This document shows, in pieces, positions 14,357-25,797 of a DNA stretch of 64,000 nt. Within the stretch, counting starts at the first letter, position 1; each line of letters begins with the position of its first letter. The position numbers and the translations under genes were made by a program. The DNA comes from Temnothorax longispinosus. Lineage: Eukaryota > Arthropoda > Insecta > Hymenoptera > Formicidae. Location of the stretch: assembly GCF_030848805.1 (NCBI RefSeq), contig NC_092359.1, forward strand, positions 15,117,102-15,181,101, given 5' to 3'. The notes beneath the pieces were generated by a model. That model saw only the letters and a list, made by a program, of their open reading frames with translations. It searched no databases and had not been told where the DNA came from.

Positions 14357-14493
14357 GGGCCAGTTTTCATCAACGCCGATTAACTATAACCTTCGATTAA
14401 ACTCTTCATCTCTTTCTGACTGTTTAGAAAGAGACGAAAAGTGAGTTTAATCGAAGATTACATGCAGTTAATCGGAGATGGTAAAACCAGCCC
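14357..14493. mobile_element. Palindromic MITE (about 137 bp)
   Basis: The sequence opens with GGGCCAGTTTTCATC and closes with GGTAAAACCAGCCC, which are inverted copies. The next blocks also pair: GCCGATTAAC with GTTAATCGG, then TTCGATTAAACTC with GAGTTTAATCGAA, and near the centre TCTTTCT with AGAAAGA. The whole unit therefore folds into one long hairpin with no coding capacity. This is the structure of a nonautonomous foldback-type MITE. A target duplication is not evident. Confidence 0.8.
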
Positions 14494-15065
14494 GTAATGT
14501 GGTATCTCGATTGTTTTTACTTGCGATCGCAGATATGTATGAAAATCAATTTATCTTGCATGTGTCGAAATATATTTATAAAGCAACACAATTGGGTGAA
14601 TTATTATCATTCACCGGAGTGACTTAAAAAAAAATGGAAGTTGAGAATCTCATTCCAACTCACATTTAGCCGTATTTTTTAATGCTCATGAACGAAATCA
14701 ACAACTCAAATTACTGTCTGTCCGTTTCACTTCAAATCAAATTACTTAGCCGCCGGCGGTACATAGGGTCGTAATTGCGAAGGAAACTTCTCAAAAGATG
14801 CTTAAGTTCGAGAAAACTTTCTTAGGCTCGTTCTCAAATTTACATTTTCCGCGTTCTAGCGAAGGAGACTTTGCCAGTCTCCACGACGACTTTTACCGAT
14901 GCAGTGCCATCACCCTGGTATAATTAAACTTGTCGCATATCCTTTCGGAACATCGTATCTATTACTCGGGAATGAACCGATCTCGAGTACTTCGTCGCGA
15001 AATCTATGTCGACACGTTTCATAAAATTTTATTACCTTTTCGCGGCCAGTTATCGCGGTTCGTTA

Positions 15066-15275
15066 TTAACATAGGACTACTTTCTGTTGAGCAGGAACGA
15101 ACGGATGCGCCGGACAGAATTGGCCCTGGAATGGTAATCGCGACGCGGCGATAATAATGGCTATCATGGCGGCCACCCTGTTCCTGATGATGACATCGCT
15201 GACGATGACGGTGCCGCCGATAACGAATGTAGCGCCGAGGTGCGAGCCGATGGTTAGCAGGTAGCTCGCGGGCAT
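15066..15275 (-). CDS. Candidate hydrophobic coding exon, unidentified
   Basis: This minus-strand frame starts MPASYLLTIGSHLGAT and contains two hydrophobic stretches: about residues 4-27, and residues 36-44 centred on AAMIAIIIAA. These would suit membrane segments. Third codon positions over the first 45 codons are mostly G or C, unlike the AT-rich neighbourhood, which is the best sign of real coding. An in-frame stop lies just upstream, so the ATG at 15273-15275 would be the start, or the frame begins at a splice acceptor hidden near it. After about residue 50 the translation looks less convincing, so the exon may end earlier. No family was recognised. The overlapping 101-codon frame at 15019-15324 is His/Arg-rich and looks like its shadow. 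The opposite strand also reads as a short signal-like peptide (15158-15265), so the coding strand is not certain. Confidence 0.3.
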   Translation of the reverse strand: MPASYLLTIGSHLGATFVIGGTVIVSDVIIRNRVAAMIAIIIAASRLPFQGQFCPAHPFVPAQQKVVLC

Positions 15276-15324
15276 CCTCTATGAAGATATCGCTACCACT
15301 GTCTGATCCGATTACGTCGTCCAT

Positions 15325-18300
15325 GTAAAACCTAGTAGTCTAGGGCTTCCAGTTATATATGTTACTATGTATAGAATAGATAGTCGAATAACGATGATTT
15401 TTATTCTCGAGGAGCCTATGAAAGACGGAGAGGAATTGGTGAAACGCTGGCGGATCGACGCGACGCGGGACTACGCGCGTAATTCATATACAGTTACTTT
15501 TGAACATGTCTTTTTGATGTAAATTCTTGATCGCCAATAAGAAAACAAATGAAGGGGATAGAGCAGCGTTTGAGAATTGAGACATAGGCAGGAATAATGA
15601 TTACCTATTAGAGCAACGAGGTGATCGTGAAATTATTACGAACCGACGGATCAGCTTCGTAAAGCGATCAGGATTACAAGATGATAACAAATGTTTTAAT
15701 AACGAAGGAACGAAGAAGAAGATTATGGTGATTCGATTTCCGTTACGTTTTGATTTAAATTTTTTCCGACAGAACACACGTCGAGTGCTGTAAACGCGAT
15801 ATTTATTAGTGACCGGAGTGTTCACCAAGTGTCAAATATAGATTATACAGGGGTAACTATACGATAACTGATATAATAATGTTAGCGCAGTAACGAGCGG
15901 CGTTCTGCTCAATATTCGCTCCTTTTATGATGTTTAACAGGAAAAAACGCATCATAGGTACCGATTTGTAATCTGTACAAATTGTAATAAATTATAATAC
16001 GAACCGTAAACATGGTATACCGCATTATTGACACGCACCACGTCATCACTATCACTATTTCATTTCTTTTCTTTATATTTACGCAGATCTTTTCACCGGG
16101 GAATAAGATCAATTCAAACGCTAGGTAAGTACATTTTACCTTTTCATGCTCTCTTTCTGCATTCTATTTTTATTCTTCGTTGTAGCGGAATTCTCGTATT
16201 TACATATCTATATATTCTACTACGTTTCTTCGCATTTTAATAGCATTAATATTTCACAATATGCAAACGATCGCAATCGTAGAATAAACTCAGTATAGCT
16301 TCAGACTCATGTGCTCTTAAAACTAAGTCCTAATCCAGAAGATGCTTTTAAACTTTTATACCTTCAAACCGAGTTAATATTGATCCACCCATTTCACGCG
16401 AGTACGCGCGCGTTTACACGAAGTACTCTTGGTCTTCGGCACGGCTTAGCATAAAAATAATTATCATCCAGTTGCGCCAGCGCATCTCTCCCTTTCCCTC
16501 CCTCCCCCCCCTCTCTCTCTCTCTCTCTCTTTCTATGAAAACGTTCCTGTATTCCCGCTTCCGCATTCGCAGAAACGTTTTAACCTTTACGACTACTCGT
16601 GTCAATTATACGGGAGGATTCTAATTGGACCAATCTCAGTTCGAATCGAAGTGCCTGACATTTAAAAGCACTTCTCCCTCATCAAGCGAGAGTGCGCAAA
16701 GACTTATTCATTATGCGATATGTTAATGCGGGGCTATCTGGTCAGCTTGGGAAAGCCCTAAACCCGATTTAGGAATTTCCAAATTGAGAATACACGAATC
16801 CTCTTAATGTTTATCATTAAAAACTCAAAAGCGCTAAACCAAGTGAAAAGGCGAAATGGAAGTTTTATCGCTTTAAACATCACGATATGTTATTTCAACG
16901 CAATTTTAATACAACTTTAGTATTAACTTCTGGATTATTTTCCGAAAATTTCACTACATTTTTCTAAAAAGACAATACCGAGATGCAAAAAACAGTCTGA
17001 AAAAGTCTTGCTGAATATAGAGTCTTACGCGAAGAGGGAAAGGATAAAGAAGGATGGGCGGGGAGAAGTAGCGAGAATCATGAAAATAGCCGGATTAGCT
17101 ACTCCGGAGAATTATTGGCAAATTGCAGGAATTGCAGGAAACGTTTTATAAGCGTTTCCACCAGTAAATTAGGGCGCTCGTAATTCCGCCTCACCGCGGA
17201 ACGGGGATATATTGTCCGTATATGACTATCTACACGTGTAGCGCTGCGAAAGGTGACGAGGAAGACGAAAACGCAATTGCGATTGCCGTGAAATTGACAT
17301 TAATTAAACGCGCAAGGAAAACGTAACGGGGCCCGGTGGCCATTCGGTCCACTTGGTTTGCAGCTGAAATTAAAACTCGGCTACATACAGTATGGACCGC
17401 ACGTGTCTGACGTGCCGCACGTGCAGTTCTACTCCTCAACGTCGCGTGACACACGGCTCGCAAAAACCTTGACCCAAACCACTTGCTCCAACGCTTGACA
17501 TCTTATCGCCCTGCTTACTCGAATTACCGTTGTATTACGTGCAGACAAAGTGTTGCAATAATGTAAAAGAAAAGCAAGGAAATTTTATATACGTATTTAA
17601 AATCCATTTAAATAGATTTATAAAATTATTGCAGTTAACGTGATATGTATCTAGAGATAAAATAGTAGTCTAACGAAACTTATAAAGTTAATACACATCA
17701 GTTTATTTATATGCATGTGAAAATTTGATTTTTAAATATATTGTTATAAAACAGAACATAATATTTATTGAATAATAATTTTTATATAAACCTTGAATTA
17801 CAATAATACGCTTAATCAATCGTCTCCCCTTCCATTGTTACAATAATAAAGTAACTACTAACTCAAAATTTACAGAAGAATTGTATTCTCATAGCGTAAT
17901 GTATAATCTGTATTGATGAACTGAATGGAAAGTTTATTACACCTCGAGCATTCTATCCCGATAATTGAAGAATTAATACCTCTACAAGGGTATTAAGGAC
18001 AACCGCGAAGCAGGTCTTATCGTAAAGCCCTGGACATCTTATCCAGTGAAAGTTTATACCAAACTAAAACTATCCATTACTCTTAAAGTTCCTTGAATCG
18101 TGTTCCACAAAGGGGAAGAAGAAAAAGGAGAGGAGTAAGAAGAAGACAAAGAGGAACAGGGAAAAGCTGCAGATCGCCATTTCGATACTTAATCCATTCG
18201 ACTACGATGCATCGAATTACTCTTTAGAGAATCTAAAAGCATTATTTCCCAAGAATATCTTGTCATTTCGCAATATACCGTTACATTTGCAGTTTGTAGA

Positions 18301-19309
18301 TATTGATATATTGTTCGTAAAATTTACATAATTCTTCTACTTATAGACGGTGTTATATTTTTGTCACAATGCCATTATGTTAAAATAATAAATATAATTT
18401 TAATACGATAGATTGTAATGTCTCTCAATGCAAAAGTTTACTTACCACGATGCCACGATCAAATTTCTCATTTGACTTGGTAAGTGTATCGTAACTGATG
18501 CATATCTCAAACGCATACGCGACATTAATCTTTTGTACACATAAATTACTGTATGCGTCAATAGATACAGTCGGATAACTGATAAACAAATAAAGATCTA
18601 TTTGCAAATCATTGTGGCCTACATGTAAATTAAAACAAATGCTGACATTAATTTATTTCGCAATATTTCAAATACACATGGGAAAAGTCGGAAAGACATC
18701 ATGCCATCTCGTTAACGATTTCTGCAATTCAAGCACGCTTTCGGTAACAGGATGCATCAAAATCCATATCCAGTGACGACAGCTACCGTTCGTTACATTC
18801 GTGTTAGTTATCTCCAAGCGACCGGTTCGTCCAATTAAAGTCTCGTTAACAAGAGCGACTAAAGAATGCAAATCGCAACATTTACGGCGAAAAATTCCGC
18901 GATATTAAAGTATCCTTAAAAGGGATTGTCAAGGCTTTTTAATTGATATTTCCTTTTACTTCAGATAAGTGGATGACAGCAGCAATGGCTGTTTCTTCTA
19001 ATTTTACGTTCGTTGACAAAATATTCAACATTTTCAATTTCATCCAAAAATACAATTTATCATTGAATTGAGGAGTGATAAATTAAATTTTTTTAGACGT
19101 AACAATAGTTAAAAATAACAACAATTTGGAATTTAACTTTATGTCACAACATGCTCTCAAAAAAAGAAGCACAATTATGGGCATGGTAGATAGAGACTTT
19201 TTATTATCACATCTCAAGTTCCACTAAAAAAAAAATCAAGTTTATAATTGACACATTATTAGATAATAACTATTCGTTGCTTTTTATTTGTAATACAATC
19301 AGTATAATA
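15325..19309. other. No gene seen; a CT microsatellite inside
   Basis: About 4 kb without a recognisable gene. It contains a short CT tract (see its own entry). 17040-17520 is CpG-richer, and 18110-18180 is purine-rich (GAAGAAG-type). Open frames are short and carry no domain. Confidence 0.55.
16510..16531. repeat. Short (CT)n tract after a C run
   Basis: A pyrimidine-only stretch (16485-16533) made of CCCTCC blocks and about 11 CT units. It is a simple repeat without coding meaning. Confidence 0.9.
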
Positions 19310-19870
19310 GACTAAAATCCCTTCTTCGCAAACATACATACAAGCAGAATAATACTATGAATACCAACGATAACACAATCAAATGTCCATGGTTTACGAT
19401 TCTATATGTCCTAGATACATATATCAGAAAAATTTTTTGATGTCTCTAAAGATTTAGACGTAAACTTTTGTTATTTCAGTTCTAATAAACTCACAAATTT
19501 CATTAAAGCACATAAGGACATTCTCCTAATTCAATCTAACAAAAATATTGTCTTATATTATCTAACAAAATTTCTTGCAAAGATTGTGATGCAACCTACG
19601 TTGGACAATTAAAAACCAGAATTTCTGAATATCGAAATCACATATCCGTAGAAACATCTTGTCATTTATTTTATTACAGAATATCGAATCAATTTCAATC
19701 ATGATTACAACTTTGATTACGAAAATGTTCAAATCCTAGACAAAGAAAAATTTATCAAAACGACTAGTTTCTGAGATGGCCTAAACATAAAATTACGAAA
19801 GAATAATCTCAAGCTACAAATACTGAATATTTACACGCATGTTTCTATTTTAAATAAATTATAAACCATA
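19310..19870 (+). pseudogene. Penelope-like retroelement 3' end (GIY-YIG endonuclease), degenerate
   Basis: This is the C-terminal end of a Penelope-like (PLE) polyprotein, a reverse transcriptase fused to a GIY-YIG endonuclease. One frame gives KFFDVSKDLDVNF followed by SNKLTNFIKAHKDILL (19421-19560). After a frameshift near 19560 the adjacent frame gives SCKDCDATYVGQ and LKTRISEYRNHIS (19571-19650). The Cys-x2-Cys, ATYVGQ and LKTRI-E-RNHI signatures are typical of the PLE endonuclease linker and the start of the GIY-YIG fold. A few residues usually found between VGQ and LKTRI are missing. Further shifted pieces continue to about 19865 and end in a VSILNKL-like tail. Several stops and at least three frame changes make it a dead copy. 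The reverse transcriptase domain is not visible upstream, so the copy is 5'-truncated, as PLE copies often are. Confidence 0.8.
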
Positions 19871-21768
19871 CCCACTAAATAATTGTTATAATTACATACA
19901 TCATATAATTACATGTACCATGCAATGGCCTCTAAATTACATTTATTTCGGGAACTTTTCAAGTTGTAATTATTTATCACTACATTTATTTAATTGTTTA
20001 CTGTTTTTATTTCTTTTTTAATAATAATAATATACAATAATTATTTGACTTTGTTTTATTTAATCTCATTTATTATTTAATCTCATTTGACTTTAACAAT
20101 TATTTGTTAGCCGCTTCTATAGTTATCATTTTACTTTTTGACTGTTTTTCACTATAAAATTATTGTAATTTTACTGTCTGTTTTTTTATTGTGTGATCAT
20201 TTGATGTAATCTTCTACCACGGCTTATTCAAGTTTCGTATTCACGCTCTACGGACTATATAAGTTGATTTTGGACTCTTATTCGATTTCTAATCATTTAC
20301 TGTGTTTGATCATTACAGATAGTGATCAATTAGGCCAATTACATGCCTTTCGAATACAACTTTCGAACATGAAACATATTGGCTCTTTGACTTTCCAGTC
20401 TCGAAACATTTACCTTTCACTCAAAGGAGATGGTGAGAAATTAATCATAAGTTTATATTAATTTTTGACATTGCTACAAATAACTCAAAGTGAAGCTAAA
20501 ATGTCTGTTTTAAATTTTAAATAAATTACATTATTGACAACTTACACATCAACAACCGCGTAACTCTCATAGCCCATTTGTTACCTTACTATTATATTTG
20601 TTTCATTATCGAGAGTTCTAAGTTAATTTTCTTTTTATTTTATATATAATTATGGGGTATTGGCTGGTGGATTCCAATACGTCTTTGTAATAATACAAAT
20701 ATGTAATTTATTATAACGGAGACGGCTCACTTTTAGTTTCTTATCAATGGTTTCACAAAAGAGTCTCACGGCATAATACCATACTTTGTACCAAACTCCT
20801 ACTTCCGTCAACAATACAACTTGAATTGCTAGTTTAAATCCCGATCTAGTACGAGTCTTAGGTCAGACTTGGCTAACGTGAGTTTCTATTGGCGAAGTTT
20901 AGTCGAGTTAAAGAGGTCTAGTCTGCACTGGAACAAAGCGTTATGCACTCGAACTGCGATCGAGCATGCTGTGAAACAGCGAGAGAAGTGAGAAGAGATG
21001 ACTCAGCATATCATTCTCGCATGTAGAAGCGATAGAAATGGTAAGCAAGTAACTTGATTTGCCTCTCTAGCGGCTTCATTTAAATTGGGCGTCTAAGTCG
21101 GTGTACAAGGTAATGGGTACAAATTGTATTAATTAATGCATTAAGGAAGATCTATGGTTAAATCAACATAAATGGTCTGGAAATTGCATGCATTGGCTAG
21201 ACATCGAGTTAAATATTAATCGCGGGTTCAAATGTAATTTCCCAACTATATCAGAATAATCGGTAAACATTATCGGTAAACTTTATCAGAATAAAAAGGT
21301 TGACAAACGAAAAGCAAAATTGGCAGAAATGCTGCACATATAGCAAGACAAAGAGAAAGAATTATAGAGGAAATGGACGAAAGGAAAAGTAGAAAAAAGT
21401 GTGAGGAAAGAGCGATAAGAGAGGTACGAACACGCGAGACTGCCGACTTGGCACGCTAGAAGTGAGAGGATATGGACCGTTTCCGTAAACTATCAAGAAA
21501 TTGCATTAACATGGTTATCGCCGGCAGCAAAGGGAAAGAATTCCCTTAGGATTCACGTACAGCTTTTTGCTGCGGGAAAACTTTGGTGAGAGAAAAAAAA
21601 GCTACGAGGAAAGTTGCGGAGTTAACCACTAATAAGTCGTCTCCACTGAGAAAATTTACAACAAATATTTGTTTTCTCGTTACTTACATTTTTTCATTGC
21701 TTTTCGTAAAGTCAGGTGACATAAAATGTAGGTATCTCGTGTAAGAAAATTTGTAAGATTACCATCAC
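19871..21768. other. No gene seen; first part may be the 3' tail of the Penelope copy
   Basis: 19871-20460 follows the endonuclease relic directly and is AT-rich and noncoding. It may be the element's 3' untranslated or terminal-repeat region, but no repeat boundary was found. 20640-21768 has no recognisable gene. It includes a slightly GC-richer patch (20830-21060) and a purine-rich patch (21340-21430). Confidence 0.45.
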
Positions 21769-21846
21769 TATTTGTACACATATTTTTATTGTACACATAT
21801 TTATTACACATATTTGTACACATATTTTTATTGTACACATATTTGT
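21769..21846. repeat. Short minisatellite of a GTACACATATTT motif
   Basis: The motif TTGTACACATATTT is repeated about four times with ATTATT-type interruptions. A higher-order unit of about 46 bp (TTTGTACACATATTTTTATT followed by GTACACATATTT) is visible twice. The Asn/Tyr/Cys-rich minus-strand peptide over it results from the repeat. Confidence 0.85.
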
Positions 21847-24800
21847 TCAAATACAAGGAATTGTATTTTGTTTCGATAAAATTGTCGAATATAAGAAGAA
21901 CGTTGACTTTCAAAGAGGTGCTGATATTAGAATTGTCCGAATGAAGACAAAATTTCTTTGTATTTATTTGAGAGCATTAGTACCATCAGCTTCGAAACAA
22001 TTAAAATGCAAACGCCCGCGATTTGTAACTGGCGATAAGTTGTTTGAAAGAAAAAAGTAACGGATAGAAAAAGGGGGGGGGATTGTATATGTTCCTTTTT
22101 CGGCCGCGATTTTATCTACATTGTCTTTTTGCGGTCCTCTTTTTTTTCCAAGTCAGAGACAAATTAATTCCTTCGGTAATTTCCGCTTTGCGTATATATT
22201 CCCGATTTCAGCAAAGTAGAGCGTGGACAGCGAACGACTGACTGCGCGAGCAAAAATGGCCACGGATCGAATTAAAGCCAATTACGCAGAAAGTTTTTGT
22301 TCCCCGTCTGATTCATGCGCGTCAGCATTCAAATTTCATTAATTAATTATGCGAAAGAGAGTGACCGCGAGACGATTGTATCCGGACAAAAAAGTTCTTG
22401 CCCGGCAAAAACGGATTCCAGCATACAAGAGTGCGACGAACTGGACGATCTGATGAGCCTTGATGATACCAACCATTTGCACTTTTAATTAAACGCCGTG
22501 ACAAAGCAATAAATTGGCGTAATAAATTGGTGCCGCCAGTTCGGATAATATGGCGGCATAGACGATATGAATTGCTTCAGCTATGCGGCATAAAAAGTAA
22601 GAGTAATATCCAATTATGCGATAATTAAATTTAATTATAATGATAATGATAATAAAAACAAGGACCCACACCTCTTTTGGCATTTTGCCATTATCATTAA
22701 TCATTATATCACGATATTGACGTAACGACAACAAGGGAAAAAAAAAGAGCCGAATGCCAAATTATATACTGGAACACAGTAAAACTCAAATTAAAAGATA
22801 TGGTTTAAATTTATCGATTGCAACACATGGATGGAAATATCAAAAAAATGTTACTCCGACATTACTTGCATAAGTAAATAAATAAATAATAAAAAACACA
22901 ATTTTTCACAATTTCTGTTGTATTTGTTGATACGCGTTTATCGATGCATGTCAGGTTGTAGCTGCGCAAAAAGTTATATTTTCCCGTTCTTAATTCCCCG
23001 TTCATTCGAGCGAACATAGAAGAAGAAATAAATTAAAGAAAACAACTCCGTGCTCGTTAAGACCGCATGCGTAACACTAGTATAATATTTGCACGCTAGC
23101 ACAATATCGAGTAAAATGAAACATGAAATACAAACTGAGAAAGAAAATATAAAGCATAACTGTAAAATAAAAATACTTTTACTGAAATAATAATGCAATC
23201 TTAACATCTCCGGCTCCTAAATCTTCACAATGTTTAAACTTCTTTTTGTTTTTCAATTTTGATTCTATTAAAGCGACGGGGCGATACGTCGCGTTGCCGC
23301 AAGTCGGCGATGCTATTAGCATAATAATTTAACGTGCCGTCGGTTCGAGAAATAACTACTTAACAAGTTAGACAAGCTTAACCTGCGAGAGATAAGGCAG
23401 GGACGGACATTCTTGGCACAATAAATTGAATAATCGGAATTATCAATAACCTTAACTCGCTTCCTTTCCCTATTTTATTGCTCGTGAAACTTTAGGAACG
23501 GTATATCGATCGGACGAATGGCTGAGACTGGAAAGTACATTCGGCTTAGCCGCGATCGAGATCACGTAAGCCCGTGTCGTGATGACTTATACGCGAGCAC
23601 GTTTCCTCTCGCGCAATAAGATACATTACTAACACCCTCAAGATAGAACGAGGGGGTCGGGGGTCGTTGGCCGCGCGAATCGCTCTCTCGATCGTTTAAT
23701 TCGTATCGCCATCTTGAAATACGAGATCGTTTCGGTTCCGGAATGTGCGCGCGCGGCCGACAGTCATAATTACTTAACAAATTATTCGAGCGACAGACGC
23801 TTAATTAAATCGCGGGAAGGCGGGACAGGACGTTACTCGCGCTAGAAGCTAATCCATCACGATTAGCAGTCGCTGTTTCTAATTTGACGCTCTCGACGTT
23901 CTCCATATACATGTGTCCGATAATGCCGGCGTGCATTTATCATCGGATTAATAGCGAAGTGCCTCCGCTATTGCGACTCCACGACCGGCTTCGCTAACGT
24001 TTATCATTGACCTATCAATTCGTATCCTACACGGGCTCAATGGTGCACCGACGCGTTGGATACGTGTCATCTCTCGAGAGAGACCTCCGAAATTATACAG
24101 CTTCCTGCCAAATCTCTCTCGCGCAATGTAAAAACTTGGACATCTCGTCGCAAAGCAAAGAAAAGTATTTATGAAACGCGTAAAATAATTATGTGAACGA
24201 TAAATGCAAAAGATAGATGCAAAATTTCAATGAAACGGAAAGTTTTACGATCAAGCGAATAGAATAACGTAAAACGCGCGCAAATCCTATTTTGTGCCTC
24301 TGTTAGTGCGATCCGATTAGCCTTAGCTATATTACTGACTATCAATTCGTATCCCATATCTGACGGAAATTCAGCGGTACGTCATCATGCTATATGTACG
24401 TTTCAAGTAGCCCTCGAAATTATATCGCCGCAATGTTACGTGGAAATTCATTATAGCGAATATTATTACGCAAATTTCTCTCAGGTTGAGGATATAAATA
24501 TGTCATTATGGTGTATCGTGATTATATATAATTCATGCCTTTAACATGCAATATATTGATTTAATAAGTACGTATTAATCTCTGCATTGTCGGTAAACCG
24601 ATCTCTACATTTGCGTTGTCGTTTAACAACAGTATCATTTATGCTGTAAAATAGGTCCCGTTTGCGTTATATTAATTTGCGAATATTCATCAGAATGTAG
24701 GGAATAATGAATTTAAATGATGGTGATACAATGAGTCCGCATATAACATTTAATATCACCGAATATTGATACGCGTATCGGGAGACTATCAGTTCTAATG

Positions 24801-25315
24801 ATATTTTAATAGGTATTAATCACGTTATAACAATAACGTATAGATTTATAATAATTATGTGTAACATTTTGCGGAATGTACATTATGTATCCATAATTCA
24901 TTTTCGAAGTGAAGCCTTGACGTTTGCAATATATTGTATAATATTTAATAAAAAAAATATTTGTCATCGCTATTATATTCGCGTAAAAACTTCCGAAAAT
25001 ACAGTATCGTCAAATGCTGGACTGTATCAAGTATTATCATGGAATTTTAGGTGAACAAGAGAGAATACAGCGATTGCTGAATGCTTGCTCTCTTTGGTCA
25101 GATTAATATTTAATTTAATTTGCGAATACGTTGCAATGTCGCTCACCTAGAGTTCCGCGCGATAGCACGTGACGCGCGATATGTCGATGATCGTAAACGC
25201 AAACACAATCGCCAAATACAGATGGCTAATGGATACGAAACTGATAAATCTAATAACACGGGAAAGAAGAATACGTTATGTCGTTATTCGCCTTTGAGTT
25301 ATATACGTTTAATAA
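21847..25315. other. No gene seen; CpG-rich patch at 23.28-24.1 kb
   Basis: No domain, RNA gene or element was recognised. A nine-G run lies at about 22073-22081. The segment 23280-24110 is richer in CpG and contains several ATCGATCG-like palindromes, which would suit conserved regulatory DNA. Frames are short. Confidence 0.5.
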
Positions 25316-25358
25316 GCCTAAAACTAGGTTAAAATTAACGAATTTTTATGGTGGTAAA

Positions 25359-25395
<37 letters not shown>

Positions 25396-25797
25396 TAAAA
25401 ATACATATCTTGTAAAGTAGTTTTTTGAGAATGTCTACTGAAAATTTTAATTAAAAATATCAAAAATTGCATTTTTCGCTACAAATCGCTACCATTTTTC
25501 GAAAAATCAATATTTTCAAAATCGGCTATGACAAGCACTAGATTTCTTCGTCTAGTTTAACGAAAATTTTTTGTTTTTTGTTTCATATGAGAAGGGGCGA
25601 AGGTATCTCGGGTACCGCAAATGCCGTTTTTATAAACCGGGAAAATAGCTGCCAGGACCTCAATTTTTGATATTTATATTGAATTTTCCGAAAGATATTC
25701 TCAAAAGACCACTCTGCAAAACATGTATTTTCATTTTTTAAAACATAATTTTACCTACAATAAAAATTCGTTAATTTCGACCTAGTTTTAAGGCCTG
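25316..25797. mobile_element. Foldback element with about 170-bp inverted arms
   Basis: The left end (GCCTAAAACTAGGTT, then AACGAATTTTTAT and GGTAAAATTA) is matched inverted at the right end (TAATTTTACC, ATAAAAATTCGTTAATT, ACCTAGTTTTAAGGC). Pairing continues inward through AAAATACAT with ATGTATTTT, TTTTGAGAAT with ATTCTCAAAA, and AATATCAAAAATTG with CAATTTTTGATATT. The left arm contains an expanded (TA)n tract (25360-25383). The middle (about 25490-25650) is single-copy and noncoding. No transposase is encoded, so this is a nonautonomous inverted-repeat element. Confidence 0.85.

Noticed and set aside
21170..21245. tRNA-like sequence with GGGTTCAAATG
   Set aside because: Only a weak box B is present; box A is poor and no acceptor or anticodon stem can be drawn.
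22450..22480. Hammerhead ribozyme core (CTGATGAG)
   Set aside because: No GAAA box and no stems follow at the right spacing.
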